Assembly: GCA_035531075.1 (NCBI GenBank)
Contig: DATKTO010000001.1
Coordinates: 68,598-132,597 of the forward strand
Source: 39-52-133 sp035531075
GTDB lineage: Bacteria > Pseudomonadota > Gammaproteobacteria > Burkholderiales > Gallionellaceae
DNA: 64,000 bases
Direction: 5' to 3'
Below the pieces are notes generated by a model. It did no database searches. It was not told the DNA's origin and saw nothing but the letters and a program-made list of their open reading frames with translations. Made by a program: the position numbers and the translations under genes. Numbering within the stretch: the stretch's first letter is position 1; each line of letters begins with the position of its first letter. Positions 42,042 through 51,933 of this stretch are shown here, in pieces.

Positions 42042-43316
42042 ATGAGCTTTCAACAGGGATTAAGTGGATTAAAAGCGGCGTCAGGTAATCTGGACGTGAT
42101 CGGCAACAACGTGGCCAACGCCAATACCGTCGGTTTCAAACAGTCCCAGGCACAGTTTTCCGATGTGTATGCCAATGCCCAGGGTGGCTCCACCGATGCG
42201 GCTGTCGGTATTGGCACCAAGGTGATGGCGGTGGCGCAGCAGTTTGGACAGGGAAATATCACCTCCACCAGTAATCCGCTGGATATGGCCATCAGCGGTC
42301 AGGGGTTCTTTCAGACGAATAACAACGGTGCACTGGCCTATACCCGCAACGGCCAGTTTCAACTGGACAAGGACGGTTTTATCATCACGCCGCAGGGGCA
42401 TCAACTGAACGGCTATCCGGTCAACAAGCTGACCGGACTTATTTCGACCGGAAGCGTCGGACCCTTGAATCTGCCCAGAAACGCGATTTCACCGCTGCCA
42501 ACCACAACCTCAATCGCGGGTGTGAACCTGGACTCGCGCGAACTGGTACCGACTACTGCCGTGTTCAACCCGACCGACCAGACTTCCTACAATAAGTCGA
42601 CGGCGATGACGGTTTACGACAGTCTGGGCAATAATCATATTGCCTCGCTTTATTTCATTAAGGTGGCGCCGGCGACAAGTAACACATGGGATGTGCGTAT
42701 GACGGTGGATAATCTGCCCACCGATGGCATAGCGACGGTGCCGCCATCCGGCACCTTGCTGGGTCAATTGGGTTTCAGTACGAGCGGTTTGCTTGTTGCG
42801 CCGGTCGGCCCCCCGGTCGGACAGCTAACCGTTCCTGCGGGCGGCATTACCTATGCAACGGGTTCGGTCATACCGCAGCCGCTGTCCATTGATTTTTCAA
42901 AGTCTACGCAATTTGGAGCGCCATTTGGCGTGAACACGCTGTCGCAGAATGGCTATACCTCCGGTCAGTTGAATGATTTTTCTACCGCCTCGGATGGCAC
43001 GATTGTCGGGCGCTATACCAACGGGCAATCGCAATTGCTGGGGCAGGTCGTGCTGGCCAACTTTGCCAATGTGCAGGGTTTGCAGCCCAAGGGCAATAAC
43101 GAGTGGACCAGCTCGGCCGCTTCGGGTCAGGCGCTGCTTGGCGCGCCGGGCACATCCAGCCTGGGTATCGTGCGCTCGGGGGCGACAGAGGATTCAAATA
43201 TCGATCTGACTGCCGAGCTGGTTAACATGATCACGGCACAACGGGTGTATCAGGCCAATGCGCAGACGATCAAGGCGCAGGATTCCATTATGCAGACCAT
43301 TACCAACCTGCGCTGA
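42042..43316 (+). CDS. flgE: Flagellar hook protein FlgE
   Basis: A 424-residue hook protein. N-terminus SFQQGLSGLKAASGNLDVIGNNVANANTVGFK in motif content (L-x-x-A-x2-L-x-V-I-x-N-N-x-A-N) and C-terminus DLTAELVNMITAQRVYQANAQTI; between are the hook beta domains (DMAISGQGFF, YTRNGQFQLDKDGFI). The start ATG at 42042 has AAGGAG seven nt upstream; the GTG frame from 42015 spans the ribosome site and is rejected. Confidence 0.97.
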   Translation: MSFQQGLSGLKAASGNLDVIGNNVANANTVGFKQSQAQFSDVYANAQGGSTDAAVGIGTKVMAVAQQFGQGNITSTSNPLDMAISGQGFFQTNNNGALAYTRNGQFQLDKDGFIITPQGHQLNGYPVNKLTGLISTGSVGPLNLPRNAISPLPTTTSIAGVNLDSRELVPTTAVFNPTDQTSYNKSTAMTVYDSLGNNHIASLYFIKVAPATSNTWDVRMTVDNLPTDGIATVPPSGTLLGQLGFSTSGLLVAPVGPPVGQLTVPAGGITYATGSVIPQPLSIDFSKSTQFGAPFGVNTLSQNGYTSGQLNDFSTASDGTIVGRYTNGQSQLLGQVVLANFANVQGLQPKGNNEWTSSAASGQALLGAPGTSSLGIVRSGATEDSNIDLTAELVNMITAQRVYQANAQTIKAQDSIMQTITNLR

Positions 43317-43349
43317 TTAACGGATTGAAGTGAAGCCGAGGAGCATGCT

Positions 43350-44093
43350 ATGGACAAACTGATATACACCGCAATGACCGGAGCGTCTCACGCGTTGCAA
43401 CAGCAGGCCGCGGTATCGCAAAATCTGGCCAACGCCAATACTCCAGGCTTCCGCTCGGCGATCAATACCTTCCGCGCCGTGCCGCTGCTAGGCGAAGGCT
43501 TGCCCACGCGCACCTTTGTGGTGGATTCCACCGCCGGGGCAGATTTTTCCCAGGGTCCGATGCAACCAACCGGGCGCGCGTTGGACGTTGCAGTGAATGG
43601 CGATGGCTGGCTGGCGGTGCAGACTGCAGATGGTGCCGAGGCTTATACGCGCAATGGCAGTTTTCAACTGACGCCTAATGGTGTGCTGCAAACACGCAGC
43701 GGGTTGAACGTGATGGGTGAGACCGGCCCGATTACCGTCCCGCCGGATACCCAGATTACCATCGGCAAAGACGGCACTATTTCGACTGTGCCGACTAACA
43801 GCCAGGTTACCGCCGTTACTGTGATTGGCCGGCTCAAACTGACTAACCCGGCGCAGGCACAACTGGTGCGCGGAGACGATGGATTGTTTCGCAGTGCGGA
43901 TGGCCGGGCTGCCAATGCCGATGCCAATGTTTCAGTATCTTCAGGACATCTGGAAGGCAGCAATGTGAATGCGGTGGAAGCAATGGTCAACATGATCACG
44001 CTGGCGCGGCAATTCGATATGCAGATGAAGATGCTGACAACGGCAGATAACAATTCGCGCCAGGCAGGTCAGATCCTGAATGTAGGCGGCTGA
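43350..44093 (+). CDS. flgF: Flagellar proximal rod protein FlgF
   Basis: A 247-residue rod protein: MDKLIYTAMTGASHALQQQ, SQNLANANTPGF, ALDVAVNGDGWLAVQ, and the C-terminal NAVEAMVNMITLARQFDMQMKML. GAGGAG precedes the ATG. It sits between flgE and flgG and shares with them the central beta domain of axial proteins. Confidence 0.97.
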   Translation: MDKLIYTAMTGASHALQQQAAVSQNLANANTPGFRSAINTFRAVPLLGEGLPTRTFVVDSTAGADFSQGPMQPTGRALDVAVNGDGWLAVQTADGAEAYTRNGSFQLTPNGVLQTRSGLNVMGETGPITVPPDTQITIGKDGTISTVPTNSQVTAVTVIGRLKLTNPAQAQLVRGDDGLFRSADGRAANADANVSVSSGHLEGSNVNAVEAMVNMITLARQFDMQMKMLTTADNNSRQAGQILNVGG

Positions 44094-44130
44094 TCGGCTG
44101 AGATAATTTTGCAGTGAAAGGATAAAGATC

Positions 44131-44913
44131 ATGATACGTTCCCTATGGATTTCGAAAACCGGCCTGGATGCTCAGCAGACGCAGATGGATACTATTTCCA
44201 ACAATCTGGCGAACGTCAGCACCACCGGCTTTAAACGTTCGCGCGCGGTGTTCGAAGATTTGCTGTACCAGAACCTGCGCCAGCCGGGAGCCCAGTCATC
44301 GCAGCAAACACAGATACCTTCTGGCCTGCAGATCGGTACCGGGGTGCGCCCAGTGGCGACCGAGCGCATACACACCCAGGGCAATTTGCAGCAGACCAGC
44401 AACAAGCTGGATGTGGCGATAAATGGCGACGGTTTCCTGCAGGTGCAGATGCCTGATGGCTCAATTAACTACACGCGTGATGGCTCTCTCCAGACTGACA
44501 ACCAGGGACAGCTGGTGACAGCCAATGGTTTTCCGATACAGCCAGGCATCACTATTCCGGCTAATTCAACCAGTGTCACCATCGGCCTTGACGGCACGGT
44601 GTCAGTGACGCAGCCCGGCGTGGTGGCACCCATACAGATTGGCAACCTGCAACTGGCCACTTTCATCAATCCTACCGGCCTGCAAAGCCAGGGTTCAAAC
44701 CTGTATGCAGAAACAGCATCCTCCGGCACTCCAACTACCAATGTGCCCGGCACCAATGGTGCGGGATCGTTGACGCAGGGTTATCTGGAAACTTCCAACG
44801 TGAACGTGGTGGAAGAACTGGTGAACATGATACAGACGCAACGCGCGTATGAGATCAATTCCAAGGCAATCACGGTATCTGACCAGATGCTGCAGAAAAT
44901 TGCGCAGCTTTGA
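44131..44913 (+). CDS. flgG: Flagellar distal rod protein FlgG
   Basis: A 260-residue distal rod protein: IRSLWISKTGLDAQQTQMD, SNNLANVSTTGFKR, FEDLLYQNLRQPGAQSS (the FlgG-specific segment), KLDVAINGDGFLQVQ, and NVNVVEELVNMIQTQRAYEIN. AAAGGATAAAG precedes the ATG. Length is the family standard. Confidence 0.98.
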   Translation: MIRSLWISKTGLDAQQTQMDTISNNLANVSTTGFKRSRAVFEDLLYQNLRQPGAQSSQQTQIPSGLQIGTGVRPVATERIHTQGNLQQTSNKLDVAINGDGFLQVQMPDGSINYTRDGSLQTDNQGQLVTANGFPIQPGITIPANSTSVTIGLDGTVSVTQPGVVAPIQIGNLQLATFINPTGLQSQGSNLYAETASSGTPTTNVPGTNGAGSLTQGYLETSNVNVVEELVNMIQTQRAYEINSKAITVSDQMLQKIAQL

Positions 44914-44927
44914 TGAAAAGGCGGCCC

Positions 44928-45611
44928 ATGTATAGTTTGATGAAATGGAGCGTGGTTGTTGCAGTCCTGCTGTCGGTGGCCGCGTGCACGCCTTCCACCA
45001 GCATTAAGCAACCGCTGACGGCCAGGCCTGTTGAGAGCAAGCCTGCAGCATTGGAGAATGGCTCCATATTTCAGGCTGGCAGCAACGAACGCCCACTGTT
45101 TGAAGACAAGCGTCCGCGCAACGTCGGCGATGTACTGATCATCAGAATTGCCGAAACGACTGCGGCCAGCGAGAAATCAAGCAGCAATATGGATAAAAGC
45201 GGCAGTATCAATGTCGCCTCGCCGAACATCAGTGGCGGGATGTTGCCGCACATGGTGGGCGAACCGGTCGGGCAGTTTGGAATCTCCGGCGGTTCGAGCC
45301 TGAAAAATGCCAGCACCAGCGATAACGCGGGCAATAATACGTTTAGTGGGACGATTACCGTGACGGTAATTGAGGTGTTGTCTAACGGCAATCTGGTGGT
45401 TAGCGGCGAAAAACAGGTGGCGATCAAGCATGCGCAGAAATATGTGCGATTCTCAGGGGTGGTCAACCCCAACACCATCGCTGGCGGCAACATCGTGCAA
45501 TCCACGCAGGTGGCCGATGTGCGGGTCGAATACAAGGGCGCAACCCATATCGATATGTCTGATGTCAGCAGTATGTTCGGGAACTTCTTCCTGTCCATTT
45601 TCCCATTCTAG
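44928..45611 (+). CDS. flgH: Flagellar L-ring lipoprotein FlgH
   Basis: About 227 residues. The signal peptide ends in a lipobox LSVAAC (Cys20), giving an outer-membrane lipoprotein. The mature part has GSIFQAGSNERPLFEDKR, NVGDVLIIRIAETT, and the end MSDVSSMFGNFFLSIFPF in two short FlgH signatures. I prefer the ATG at 44928, with AAAAGGCGG before it, over ATG 44913, which overlaps the flgG stop (TGATG) but lacks a site. Confidence 0.95.
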   Translation: MYSLMKWSVVVAVLLSVAACTPSTSIKQPLTARPVESKPAALENGSIFQAGSNERPLFEDKRPRNVGDVLIIRIAETTAASEKSSSNMDKSGSINVASPNISGGMLPHMVGEPVGQFGISGGSSLKNASTSDNAGNNTFSGTITVTVIEVLSNGNLVVSGEKQVAIKHAQKYVRFSGVVNPNTIAGGNIVQSTQVADVRVEYKGATHIDMSDVSSMFGNFFLSIFPF

Positions 45612-45625
45612 CAAGGAATCCGCGC

Positions 45626-46732
45626 ATGATTGCAATGATCAAATTCGGCTTGGCGATGGTGCTGCTGATGTTGCCGCTGGGGGCATCGGCCGAACGCATC
45701 AAAGATCTTGCCGGCGTGCTCGGCGTACGTGACAACCAGTTGCTGGGCTATGGCCTGGTGGTTGGCCTGGATGGCAGCGGGGATCAGACTACGCAGACTC
45801 CCTTCACCATACAGAGTACTATCAGCATGCTGGCGCAGTTGGGTGTTACCCTGCCGCCAGGCACCAGCCTGCAATTGAAAAACGTGGCTGCTGTGACAGT
45901 GACAGCCACTCTGCCCGCTTTTGCCCGTCCGGGGCAGACGATAGATATCACTGCTTCCTCCATTGGCAATGCGAAAAGTTTGCGCGGGGGAACTCTTTTG
46001 ATGACGCCGCTGAAAGGCGCTGATGGCCAGGTATATGCGATCGCGCAGGGAAACCTGGTGGTGAGCGGAGCGGGTGCCGCAGCGGGCGGCTCCAAAGTGC
46101 AGGTCAATCATCTGAGCGTAGGCCGCATTCCCGAAGGGGCGACTGTGGAACGTTCAGTGCCGACTGCATTGGGGCAGGGAGATTACATAAATCTGCAGCT
46201 GAATTCGACAGATTTCACCACGGCCATGCGACTGGCCGATGCCATCAACAAAGAGTTGTCCCCGGATACTGAAATCGCTGCAGCACTGGATGGACGCACG
46301 ATACAGGTGCGAGCCCCCGCGGGCAGTGCACGTGTGTCATTCATTGCGCGCATCGAGAATCTGCAGGTTGAACCGGCACAGGCATCGGCACGCGTGACCA
46401 TCAATGCGCGTACCGGTTCGGTGGTGATGAACCAGTCGGTTACCCTGGAAAATTGCTCGGTATCGCACGGTAATCTGACGGTGGTGATCCAGACCGAAAC
46501 TGCTGTGAGTCAGCCTTTTCCCTTGTCTGCGGGGCAAACAGTGGAATCCACAAAATCCAGCATTGAAATACAGGCCGACAAAGGCTCGATTCTGGCCCTG
46601 AAAAAAGGCGTGTCCCTGAATGAAGTTGTACGTGCGCTGAACTCGATTGGCGCCACACCGCAGGATCTGCTGGCGATCCTGCAGGCAATGAAATCGGCCG
46701 GCTCATTGCATGCCGAGCTGGAGATCATCTAA
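45626..46732 (+). CDS. flgI: Flagellar P-ring protein FlgI
   Basis: A 368-residue periplasmic protein with a signal peptide ending GASA-ERIKD. Typical FlgI blocks: GVRDNQLLGYGLVVGLDGSGD, VAAVTVTATLPAFARPGQTIDI, SLRGGTLLMTPLKGADGQVYA, NLVVSGAGA, each short of the full family signature. AAGGAA precedes the ATG at 45626. It forms the peptidoglycan ring around the rod with help from FlgA. Confidence 0.97.
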   Translation: MIAMIKFGLAMVLLMLPLGASAERIKDLAGVLGVRDNQLLGYGLVVGLDGSGDQTTQTPFTIQSTISMLAQLGVTLPPGTSLQLKNVAAVTVTATLPAFARPGQTIDITASSIGNAKSLRGGTLLMTPLKGADGQVYAIAQGNLVVSGAGAAAGGSKVQVNHLSVGRIPEGATVERSVPTALGQGDYINLQLNSTDFTTAMRLADAINKELSPDTEIAAALDGRTIQVRAPAGSARVSFIARIENLQVEPAQASARVTINARTGSVVMNQSVTLENCSVSHGNLTVVIQTETAVSQPFPLSAGQTVESTKSSIEIQADKGSILALKKGVSLNEVVRALNSIGATPQDLLAILQAMKSAGSLHAELEII

Positions 46733-47671
46733 ATGAGCGTTCCTGTCAATATGCTGGGCAATACTCCCGGCAACAGCGGGAATCAACTGGCGCTGGACAG
46801 CCAAAACCTGGACAGTCTGCGACTGCAGGCCAAGCAGGAGCCGGGCAAGGCGCTGAAAGTAGCAGCAAAACAGTTTGAGACGGTATTCATGAACATGATG
46901 CTGAAGTCGATGCGCGATGCGACGCCGCAGGATGGTGTGTTCGATAGCGAACAGACAAAAATGTTCACTTCCATGCTGGATCAGCAGCTGGCAGAGAACA
47001 TGGGCAATCGAGGTGTTGGCCTGGCGGATATTATGGTGAAACAACTGAGCCGGCAAATGCCCGCTGTAGAAGCAGCCGAGGCCGCTTCGGTTACGCCATC
47101 AATCGCGGAGGCAGCGCCGCCAGCGAGCAGGCAAGCGGCGCCACAACCGAATCCCGCACTTGCAGTATCAGCGCCAGCAAAAAACAGCCTGCCCTCGGCA
47201 TACAACGAAAATTTTCAGCAGGATTTTGTGCAGCGCCTGTTGCCGCATGCCGAAAAAGTGAGTCGCGAAACCGGTTTGCCTGCGCACATGATGCTGGGGC
47301 AAGCCGCTCTGGAAAGCGGCTGGGGGCGGCGTGCGATCCTCATGGCGGACGGGACAGACAGCCACAATCTGTTTGGCATCAAGGCTGGTGCGAACTGGAA
47401 CGGAAAAGTGGCCGAGGTGAAAACCACGGAATACCATAATGGGGTGGCCAGCAAGCCCACAGAAAAATTCCGCGCTTATGACAGCTATGCCGATGCATTT
47501 CGTGATTATGCCAAGCTGTTGAGCGGCAATGAACGTTATGCCGATGTGTTGTCGCAAGGCGGCGATGCACATGGTTTTGCACAGGCGTTGCAGGACTCGG
47601 GCTATGCAACCGATCCGCGGTATGCAGAGAAGCTGGTTAAAGTAATCGGTAAGGTGAATACGCTGGCTTGA
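46733..47671 (+). CDS. flgJ: Rod cap and muramidase FlgJ
   Basis: A 312-residue two-domain protein. The N-terminal rod-binding domain (~25-110: KVAAKQFETVFMNMMLKSMR, FTSMLDQQLAENM) caps the rod. A Pro/Ala linker joins it to a C-terminal glucosaminidase-type domain (~155-312) with catalytic Glu E194 (GQAALESGWGRR) and the later SHNLFGIKA and YDSYADAFRDYAKLL. It opens the wall for the rod. It starts 1 nt after the flgI stop. Confidence 0.97.
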   Translation: MSVPVNMLGNTPGNSGNQLALDSQNLDSLRLQAKQEPGKALKVAAKQFETVFMNMMLKSMRDATPQDGVFDSEQTKMFTSMLDQQLAENMGNRGVGLADIMVKQLSRQMPAVEAAEAASVTPSIAEAAPPASRQAAPQPNPALAVSAPAKNSLPSAYNENFQQDFVQRLLPHAEKVSRETGLPAHMMLGQAALESGWGRRAILMADGTDSHNLFGIKAGANWNGKVAEVKTTEYHNGVASKPTEKFRAYDSYADAFRDYAKLLSGNERYADVLSQGGDAHGFAQALQDSGYATDPRYAEKLVKVIGKVNTLA

Positions 47672-47748
47672 TGGTACTGCGCAAGGATGGGTCGCAGGCG
47701 TAACAAACAAGGCAAAACAGCAGGTTGCGGAAAAAAACGTTCATGGGC

Positions 47749-47775
47749 TAAAGAAAACCGCAAAGCTGACGATAA
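47749..47775 (+). promoter_or_regulatory. Sigma-28 (FliA) promoter of flgKL
   Basis: TAAAGAAA (47749-47756), 11-nt spacer, GACGATAA (47768-47775; 7 of 8 to GCCGATAA). It is 37 nt before flgK, in the 141-nt gap after flgJ. It fits class III control of hook-associated proteins. Confidence 0.85.
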
Positions 47776-47812
47776 CAATCATATATACGCATAGTAAACC
47801 GGGAGAAACAGT

Positions 47813-49765
47813 ATGGGCGTAGGCATTTTCAGTACCAGTGTCAGTGCATTGACAGCCAATCAGGTCGGATTGGCAACGACTCAGCACAATATTGCCAATG
47901 CGAATACTCCGGGCTTTAATCGTCAGGAGGTGGATTTCGTCACCCGTCAGGCACAAGTATCCGGTACCGGATTCATTGGGCAAGGGGTAGATGTCTCCAC
48001 GGTCAAGCGCGTATACAGCGAATTTCTGGGGAATCAGTTGTTGCAGGAACAGAGTGTGTCCTCACAACTGACTACCTACTATGCGCAAATGCAGCAAATT
48101 AACAATATGCTGGCAGACCCGACTTCAGGATTGTCACCCGCGGTTCAGGATTTTTTCAGTTCAGTTAACAATGTGTCCAACAATCCGGAGTCTGTGCCCT
48201 CGCGGCAATCATTGTTAAGTGGTGCGGGTTTGCTGACGTCGCGTTTTCAATCCATCAATCAGCGTTTGTCTGAGTTGACAGAGGGGGCAAATAAACAGAT
48301 AGGCTATACCGTTACGCAGATTAATAGCTACGCCAAACAGCTTGCCGCGCTCAATACCAACATCATCCTCGCGCAGTCGGCCAATGGACAGCCACCCAAT
48401 GATCTGATGGATCAGCGTGACCAGTTGCTCACCTTGTTGAATCAGGAAGTCAAGGCCACGGTCGTCAAGCAGGATAACGGCAGTTTCAGTGTGTTTATCG
48501 GCAGCGGTCAGCCGCTGGTGATGGGCGATCAGACCCTCACCATGAGTACCCAATATTCGCCAACCGACCCCAGCAAGCTTGACATCGTTTTTAACTACAG
48601 CAATGGTGTAGTTGCCACCATCCAGCAAAGCAGTTTGCAGGGTGGCAATCTGGGCGGATTGCTGAGCTTCCGTGACAAGGCGTTGACCGACACGCAGAAT
48701 GCATTGGGCCGTGTGGCGATGGCGGTGGCAGGAACGTTTAATCAGCAACATCAGATGGGACAGGATTTAAATGGCGCGCTGGGAGGGAATTTTTTTATCC
48801 AGGCCGTACCCCAAGTCTATAGCAGTACCGCTAATGTGGGCACGGCTGCGATAAGCGCCAGTGTGGTTGCCGCAACCGATTATTCTGCGCTGACCGGAAG
48901 TGATTACCGGCTGAAATTCAATGGCGGCACGAGCTATACGCTGACCCGCCTGAGCGATAACCTGGTGACCAACTACCCCGCAGGTTTACCGGCCGCACCG
49001 GTTGATGGCCTAACCCTGACTACTACGGCAGGCGCAGTGGCTGGCGATACCTTCATGATACGTCCTACGGTAAATGGCGCGCGGGATATTGCGGCTGCAA
49101 TCAGTGATCCAGCCAAAATCGCTGCAGCCTCACCGGTACGCAGCAATGCAACCCTAAGCAATCTCGGAACAGGCAAGATCAGCGCCGTTACGGTGAATCT
49201 CCCCCCTCCGGTTACACCTAACCCGGCGCATCCGCTGACCGATCTTAACCTGCAGCAACCCATCACCATTACCTTTAATAACCCGCCTACCACCTACAAT
49301 ATTGCCGGCGTGGGCGTAGGGCTGCCAGCCGCTGGCCTGCCATATACGGCGGGTACCAACATTTCCTATAACGGCTGGACTATGCAGATTACCGGCTCGC
49401 CTTCTGCCACAGACACTTTTACCATCGGCCCCAATACCGGTGCGACGGCGGATGGAAGCAATATGCTGTTGCTCGCCAGTTTGCAGACGCAGACCACGAT
49501 GGCAGGTGGCACAACTTCCTATCAGGGGGCTTATAGTCAGCTGGTCAGCTCGGTGGGTAACAAAACGCGCGAGCTGGAGGTGACCAGCAATGCGCAGAGC
49601 AGCATGGTCGAGCAGTCCATCCAGACAATTAAATCATTTTCCGGCGTGAATCTGGATGAGGAAGCGGCCAATCTGTTGCGCTATCAACGCGCCTATCAGG
49701 CCGCAGGTAAGGCCTTGCAGGTCGCCAACGTCATGTTTGACACAATATTGGAACTAGGAAAGTAG
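47813..49765 (+). CDS. flgK: Hook-associated protein 1, FlgK
   Basis: A 650-residue hook-filament junction protein, somewhat longer than the usual ~550. N-terminus: IFSTSVSALTANQVGLATTQ and NIANANTPGFNRQ; C-terminus: SSMVEQSIQTIKSFSGVNLDEE and LLRYQRAYQAAGKALQ (coiled coil). The central beta domains (~330-560) are rich in Thr/Pro/Ala and low in conservation. GGGAGA precedes the ATG. It is secreted with help of FlgN. Confidence 0.97.
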   Translation: MGVGIFSTSVSALTANQVGLATTQHNIANANTPGFNRQEVDFVTRQAQVSGTGFIGQGVDVSTVKRVYSEFLGNQLLQEQSVSSQLTTYYAQMQQINNMLADPTSGLSPAVQDFFSSVNNVSNNPESVPSRQSLLSGAGLLTSRFQSINQRLSELTEGANKQIGYTVTQINSYAKQLAALNTNIILAQSANGQPPNDLMDQRDQLLTLLNQEVKATVVKQDNGSFSVFIGSGQPLVMGDQTLTMSTQYSPTDPSKLDIVFNYSNGVVATIQQSSLQGGNLGGLLSFRDKALTDTQNALGRVAMAVAGTFNQQHQMGQDLNGALGGNFFIQAVPQVYSSTANVGTAAISASVVAATDYSALTGSDYRLKFNGGTSYTLTRLSDNLVTNYPAGLPAAPVDGLTLTTTAGAVAGDTFMIRPTVNGARDIAAAISDPAKIAAASPVRSNATLSNLGTGKISAVTVNLPPPVTPNPAHPLTDLNLQQPITITFNNPPTTYNIAGVGVGLPAAGLPYTAGTNISYNGWTMQITGSPSATDTFTIGPNTGATADGSNMLLLASLQTQTTMAGGTTSYQGAYSQLVSSVGNKTRELEVTSNAQSSMVEQSIQTIKSFSGVNLDEEAANLLRYQRAYQAAGKALQVANVMFDTILELGK

Positions 49766-49772
49766 GTTAGCC

Positions 49773-51011
49773 ATGCGTATCAGCACCAGCGCCATTTACG
49801 ATGTAAATATCAGTAATCTGAACATGCAGCAGGCCAAGCTATTGCATACACAACAGACGCTGGCGTCAGGACGGCGCATGCTGACGCCAGCGGATGATCC
49901 GGCTGCAACGGCGCGTGCGCTGGAACTGACACAGGCTGACTCCAGCAATACCCAGTATGCGAGCAACAGGAATTCTGCTATGAGTATATCTTCCATATCG
50001 GAGAGCGTTCTGCAGAATGTGAGCAGCCTGTTGCAGGATATCAGAACTACTGCCGTACAGGCTGGCGGTGGGACGATGTCTGTTACCGACCGGCGTACAT
50101 TGGCTAGCGCGTTGTCCGGACAGCTTGAGGAGCTGCAGGCCTTGGCTAACAGTACGGACGGGATAGGCAATTACCTGTTTTCGGGCTATCAGGGCAAAAC
50201 ACAACCCTTCATCAATGCTGTCGGCGGTGTTCAATATTTGGGTGATGATGGTCAGCGCAAGCTTCAGATAAGCAGTTCCAGGCAAATGGCGACCACCGAT
50301 TCGGGGGCTGACATCTTCATGCGCGTCAAAAATGGCAATGGTACCTTTATTGTGCAACCTGACCCTACGAGCAATTTGGGTGCTGGCAATACCGGCACCG
50401 GCATAGTCAGTCAGGGTCTGGTCACCAATCAGGGGTTGTTGACGGGCAATAATTATACGGTGAGTTTCAGCACAATTTTGGTGGGCCCGAGTCTAGTGCC
50501 GACGAAGGTCTACAATGTCTTCAACAACACTACTGGACTTCCAGTTCCACCTGGCCCACCGGCTAACACGCCCTATGTCAGCGGGCAAGCTATCAGTTTC
50601 GATGGCATGCAAATTGAAGTGACCGGCCTTCCCGCCGATGGCGATGCTTTTACCCTTGCTCCCAGCACAAACGAGAGCATATTCAAAACCGTCTCCGACC
50701 TGATTACGACGATGGGTTTGTCTGGGGCAAATTTCACCAATAACCTGAACCGGGGGCTGAACAAGCTGGACAGTGATCTGAATACTGTGTTGACAGTGCG
50801 TGGTTCACTTGGCTCGCGTATGAGTGAACTTGATACACTGCAATCCATCGGGGAAGACCTTGGGCTGAATTACAAAACCACGCTGTCGCAACTGCAGGAT
50901 GTGGATTACAACAAGGGCATAAGTGATATGAACCAGCAGCAGCTCAGCCTGCAGGCCGCACAAAAAACGTTCAAGCAGATATCCGATATGTCGTTGTTTA
51001 ATTACATTTAA
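49773..51011 (+). CDS. flgL: Hook-associated protein 3, FlgL
   Basis: A 412-residue flagellin-like junction protein: MRISTSAIYDVNISNLNMQQ, LASGRRMLTPADDPAATARA at the N-terminus; C-terminal SRMSELDTLQSIGEDL and QQQLSLQAAQKTFKQISDMSLFNYI in part. The inserted beta region (SGQAISFDGMQIEVTGLP) resembles a segment of FlgK (NISYNGWTMQITGSP), a shared hook-associated repeat. It lies 7 nt after flgK. Confidence 0.97.
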   Translation: MRISTSAIYDVNISNLNMQQAKLLHTQQTLASGRRMLTPADDPAATARALELTQADSSNTQYASNRNSAMSISSISESVLQNVSSLLQDIRTTAVQAGGGTMSVTDRRTLASALSGQLEELQALANSTDGIGNYLFSGYQGKTQPFINAVGGVQYLGDDGQRKLQISSSRQMATTDSGADIFMRVKNGNGTFIVQPDPTSNLGAGNTGTGIVSQGLVTNQGLLTGNNYTVSFSTILVGPSLVPTKVYNVFNNTTGLPVPPGPPANTPYVSGQAISFDGMQIEVTGLPADGDAFTLAPSTNESIFKTVSDLITTMGLSGANFTNNLNRGLNKLDSDLNTVLTVRGSLGSRMSELDTLQSIGEDLGLNYKTTLSQLQDVDYNKGISDMNQQQLSLQAAQKTFKQISDMSLFNYI

Positions 51012-51038
51012 TTTATTCGTCAGGATAAAGATCAAACA

Positions 51039-51065
51039 GGGCACTATGCACTTTGCATAAAGCCC
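51039..51065. terminator. Hairpin between convergent flgL and fliR
   Basis: GGGC and CTATGCA pair imperfectly with TGCATA and GCCC around an ACTT-type loop, between the convergent flgL and fliR stops. No long T run; a probable bidirectional terminator. Confidence 0.45.
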
Positions 51066-51101
51066 GGATTTAAGTATTTTCCAGAAACTGAAACTGCTTG
51101 A

Positions 51102-51890
51102 TCAGTGCTTGCCCAGTTGCTGGGCAATACGCAGCATAGTGTCTTGCCCGGCCTGCGTAAATACTTCCAGCATCGGTGCAAAATAAGACAAGGTTAGCAT
51201 CAGGGTGACGAAACCCACGACCAAGGTGATCGGGAAACCGATGGCGAAGATGTTAAGCTGTGGCGCACTTCGCGTCAGGATGCCGAGCGCCAGGTTGGTG
51301 ATGAGCAGGGCGCCTATCAGCGGCAAAGACAGCCGCAGGGCGTGCGCAAAAATCTCCCCGCCCCATAAAGTAAGTGTATGCATTGCGTGCGCAGAGGGTA
51401 CTTGGGTGGTGATAGGAAATGCCTGGAAACTTTCAGCCAGAGTGGCCAGCATGTAGAGGTGACCATCCATGCTGAGGAAGGCTAGTGCAGCGAGAATGCC
51501 AAGAAATTGCGCGATCACCTGAGTATTGGTGGCATTGACCGGGTCATAGAAAGTGGCGAATCCTAGACCCATTTGCATACCCATAATGTCGCCTGCCATG
51601 TCAATGGCGGTAAATACCAGACGCATCGCAAATCCCATCGCCAGGCCCACCAATATTTGCTGTGCCAGAATAAACAATCCCATGCCCGACGCTGCCTCGA
51701 TGTCCGGTGGTATATCCAGTGTGGGTGCAATGAGAAATGTGATCAGCATGGCAAAGCCGACTTTGACTCGGGCGGGTACTTGCTTGTTGCCGATGACAGG
51801 TGAGCTGGCTACAAGCGCAAGGATGCGTGCAAGTGGAAAGATGAAGGCGGCTAGCCAGGTCTCCAGTTGCGCGCTGGTGATATTGATCAT
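51102..51890 (-). CDS. fliR: Flagellar export apparatus protein FliR
   Basis: A 262-residue membrane protein of the export gate with about six helices: LAAFIFPLARILALVASSPV, VGFAMLITFLIAP, MGFAMRLVFTAIDMAGDIMG (conserved), GFATFYDPVNATNTQVIAQF. It is the last gene of the leftward fli operon; with FliP and FliQ it forms the helical gate in the MS ring. Confidence 0.97.
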   Translation of the reverse strand: MINITSAQLETWLAAFIFPLARILALVASSPVIGNKQVPARVKVGFAMLITFLIAPTLDIPPDIEAASGMGLFILAQQILVGLAMGFAMRLVFTAIDMAGDIMGMQMGLGFATFYDPVNATNTQVIAQFLGILAALAFLSMDGHLYMLATLAESFQAFPITTQVPSAHAMHTLTLWGGEIFAHALRLSLPLIGALLITNLALGILTRSAPQLNIFAIGFPITLVVGFVTLMLTLSYFAPMLEVFTQAGQDTMLRIAQQLGKH

Positions 51891-51933
51891 TGGGGCTTTA
51901 CCGTGCTCAAGCTGGGCGGGGGCTATGGTGCAC

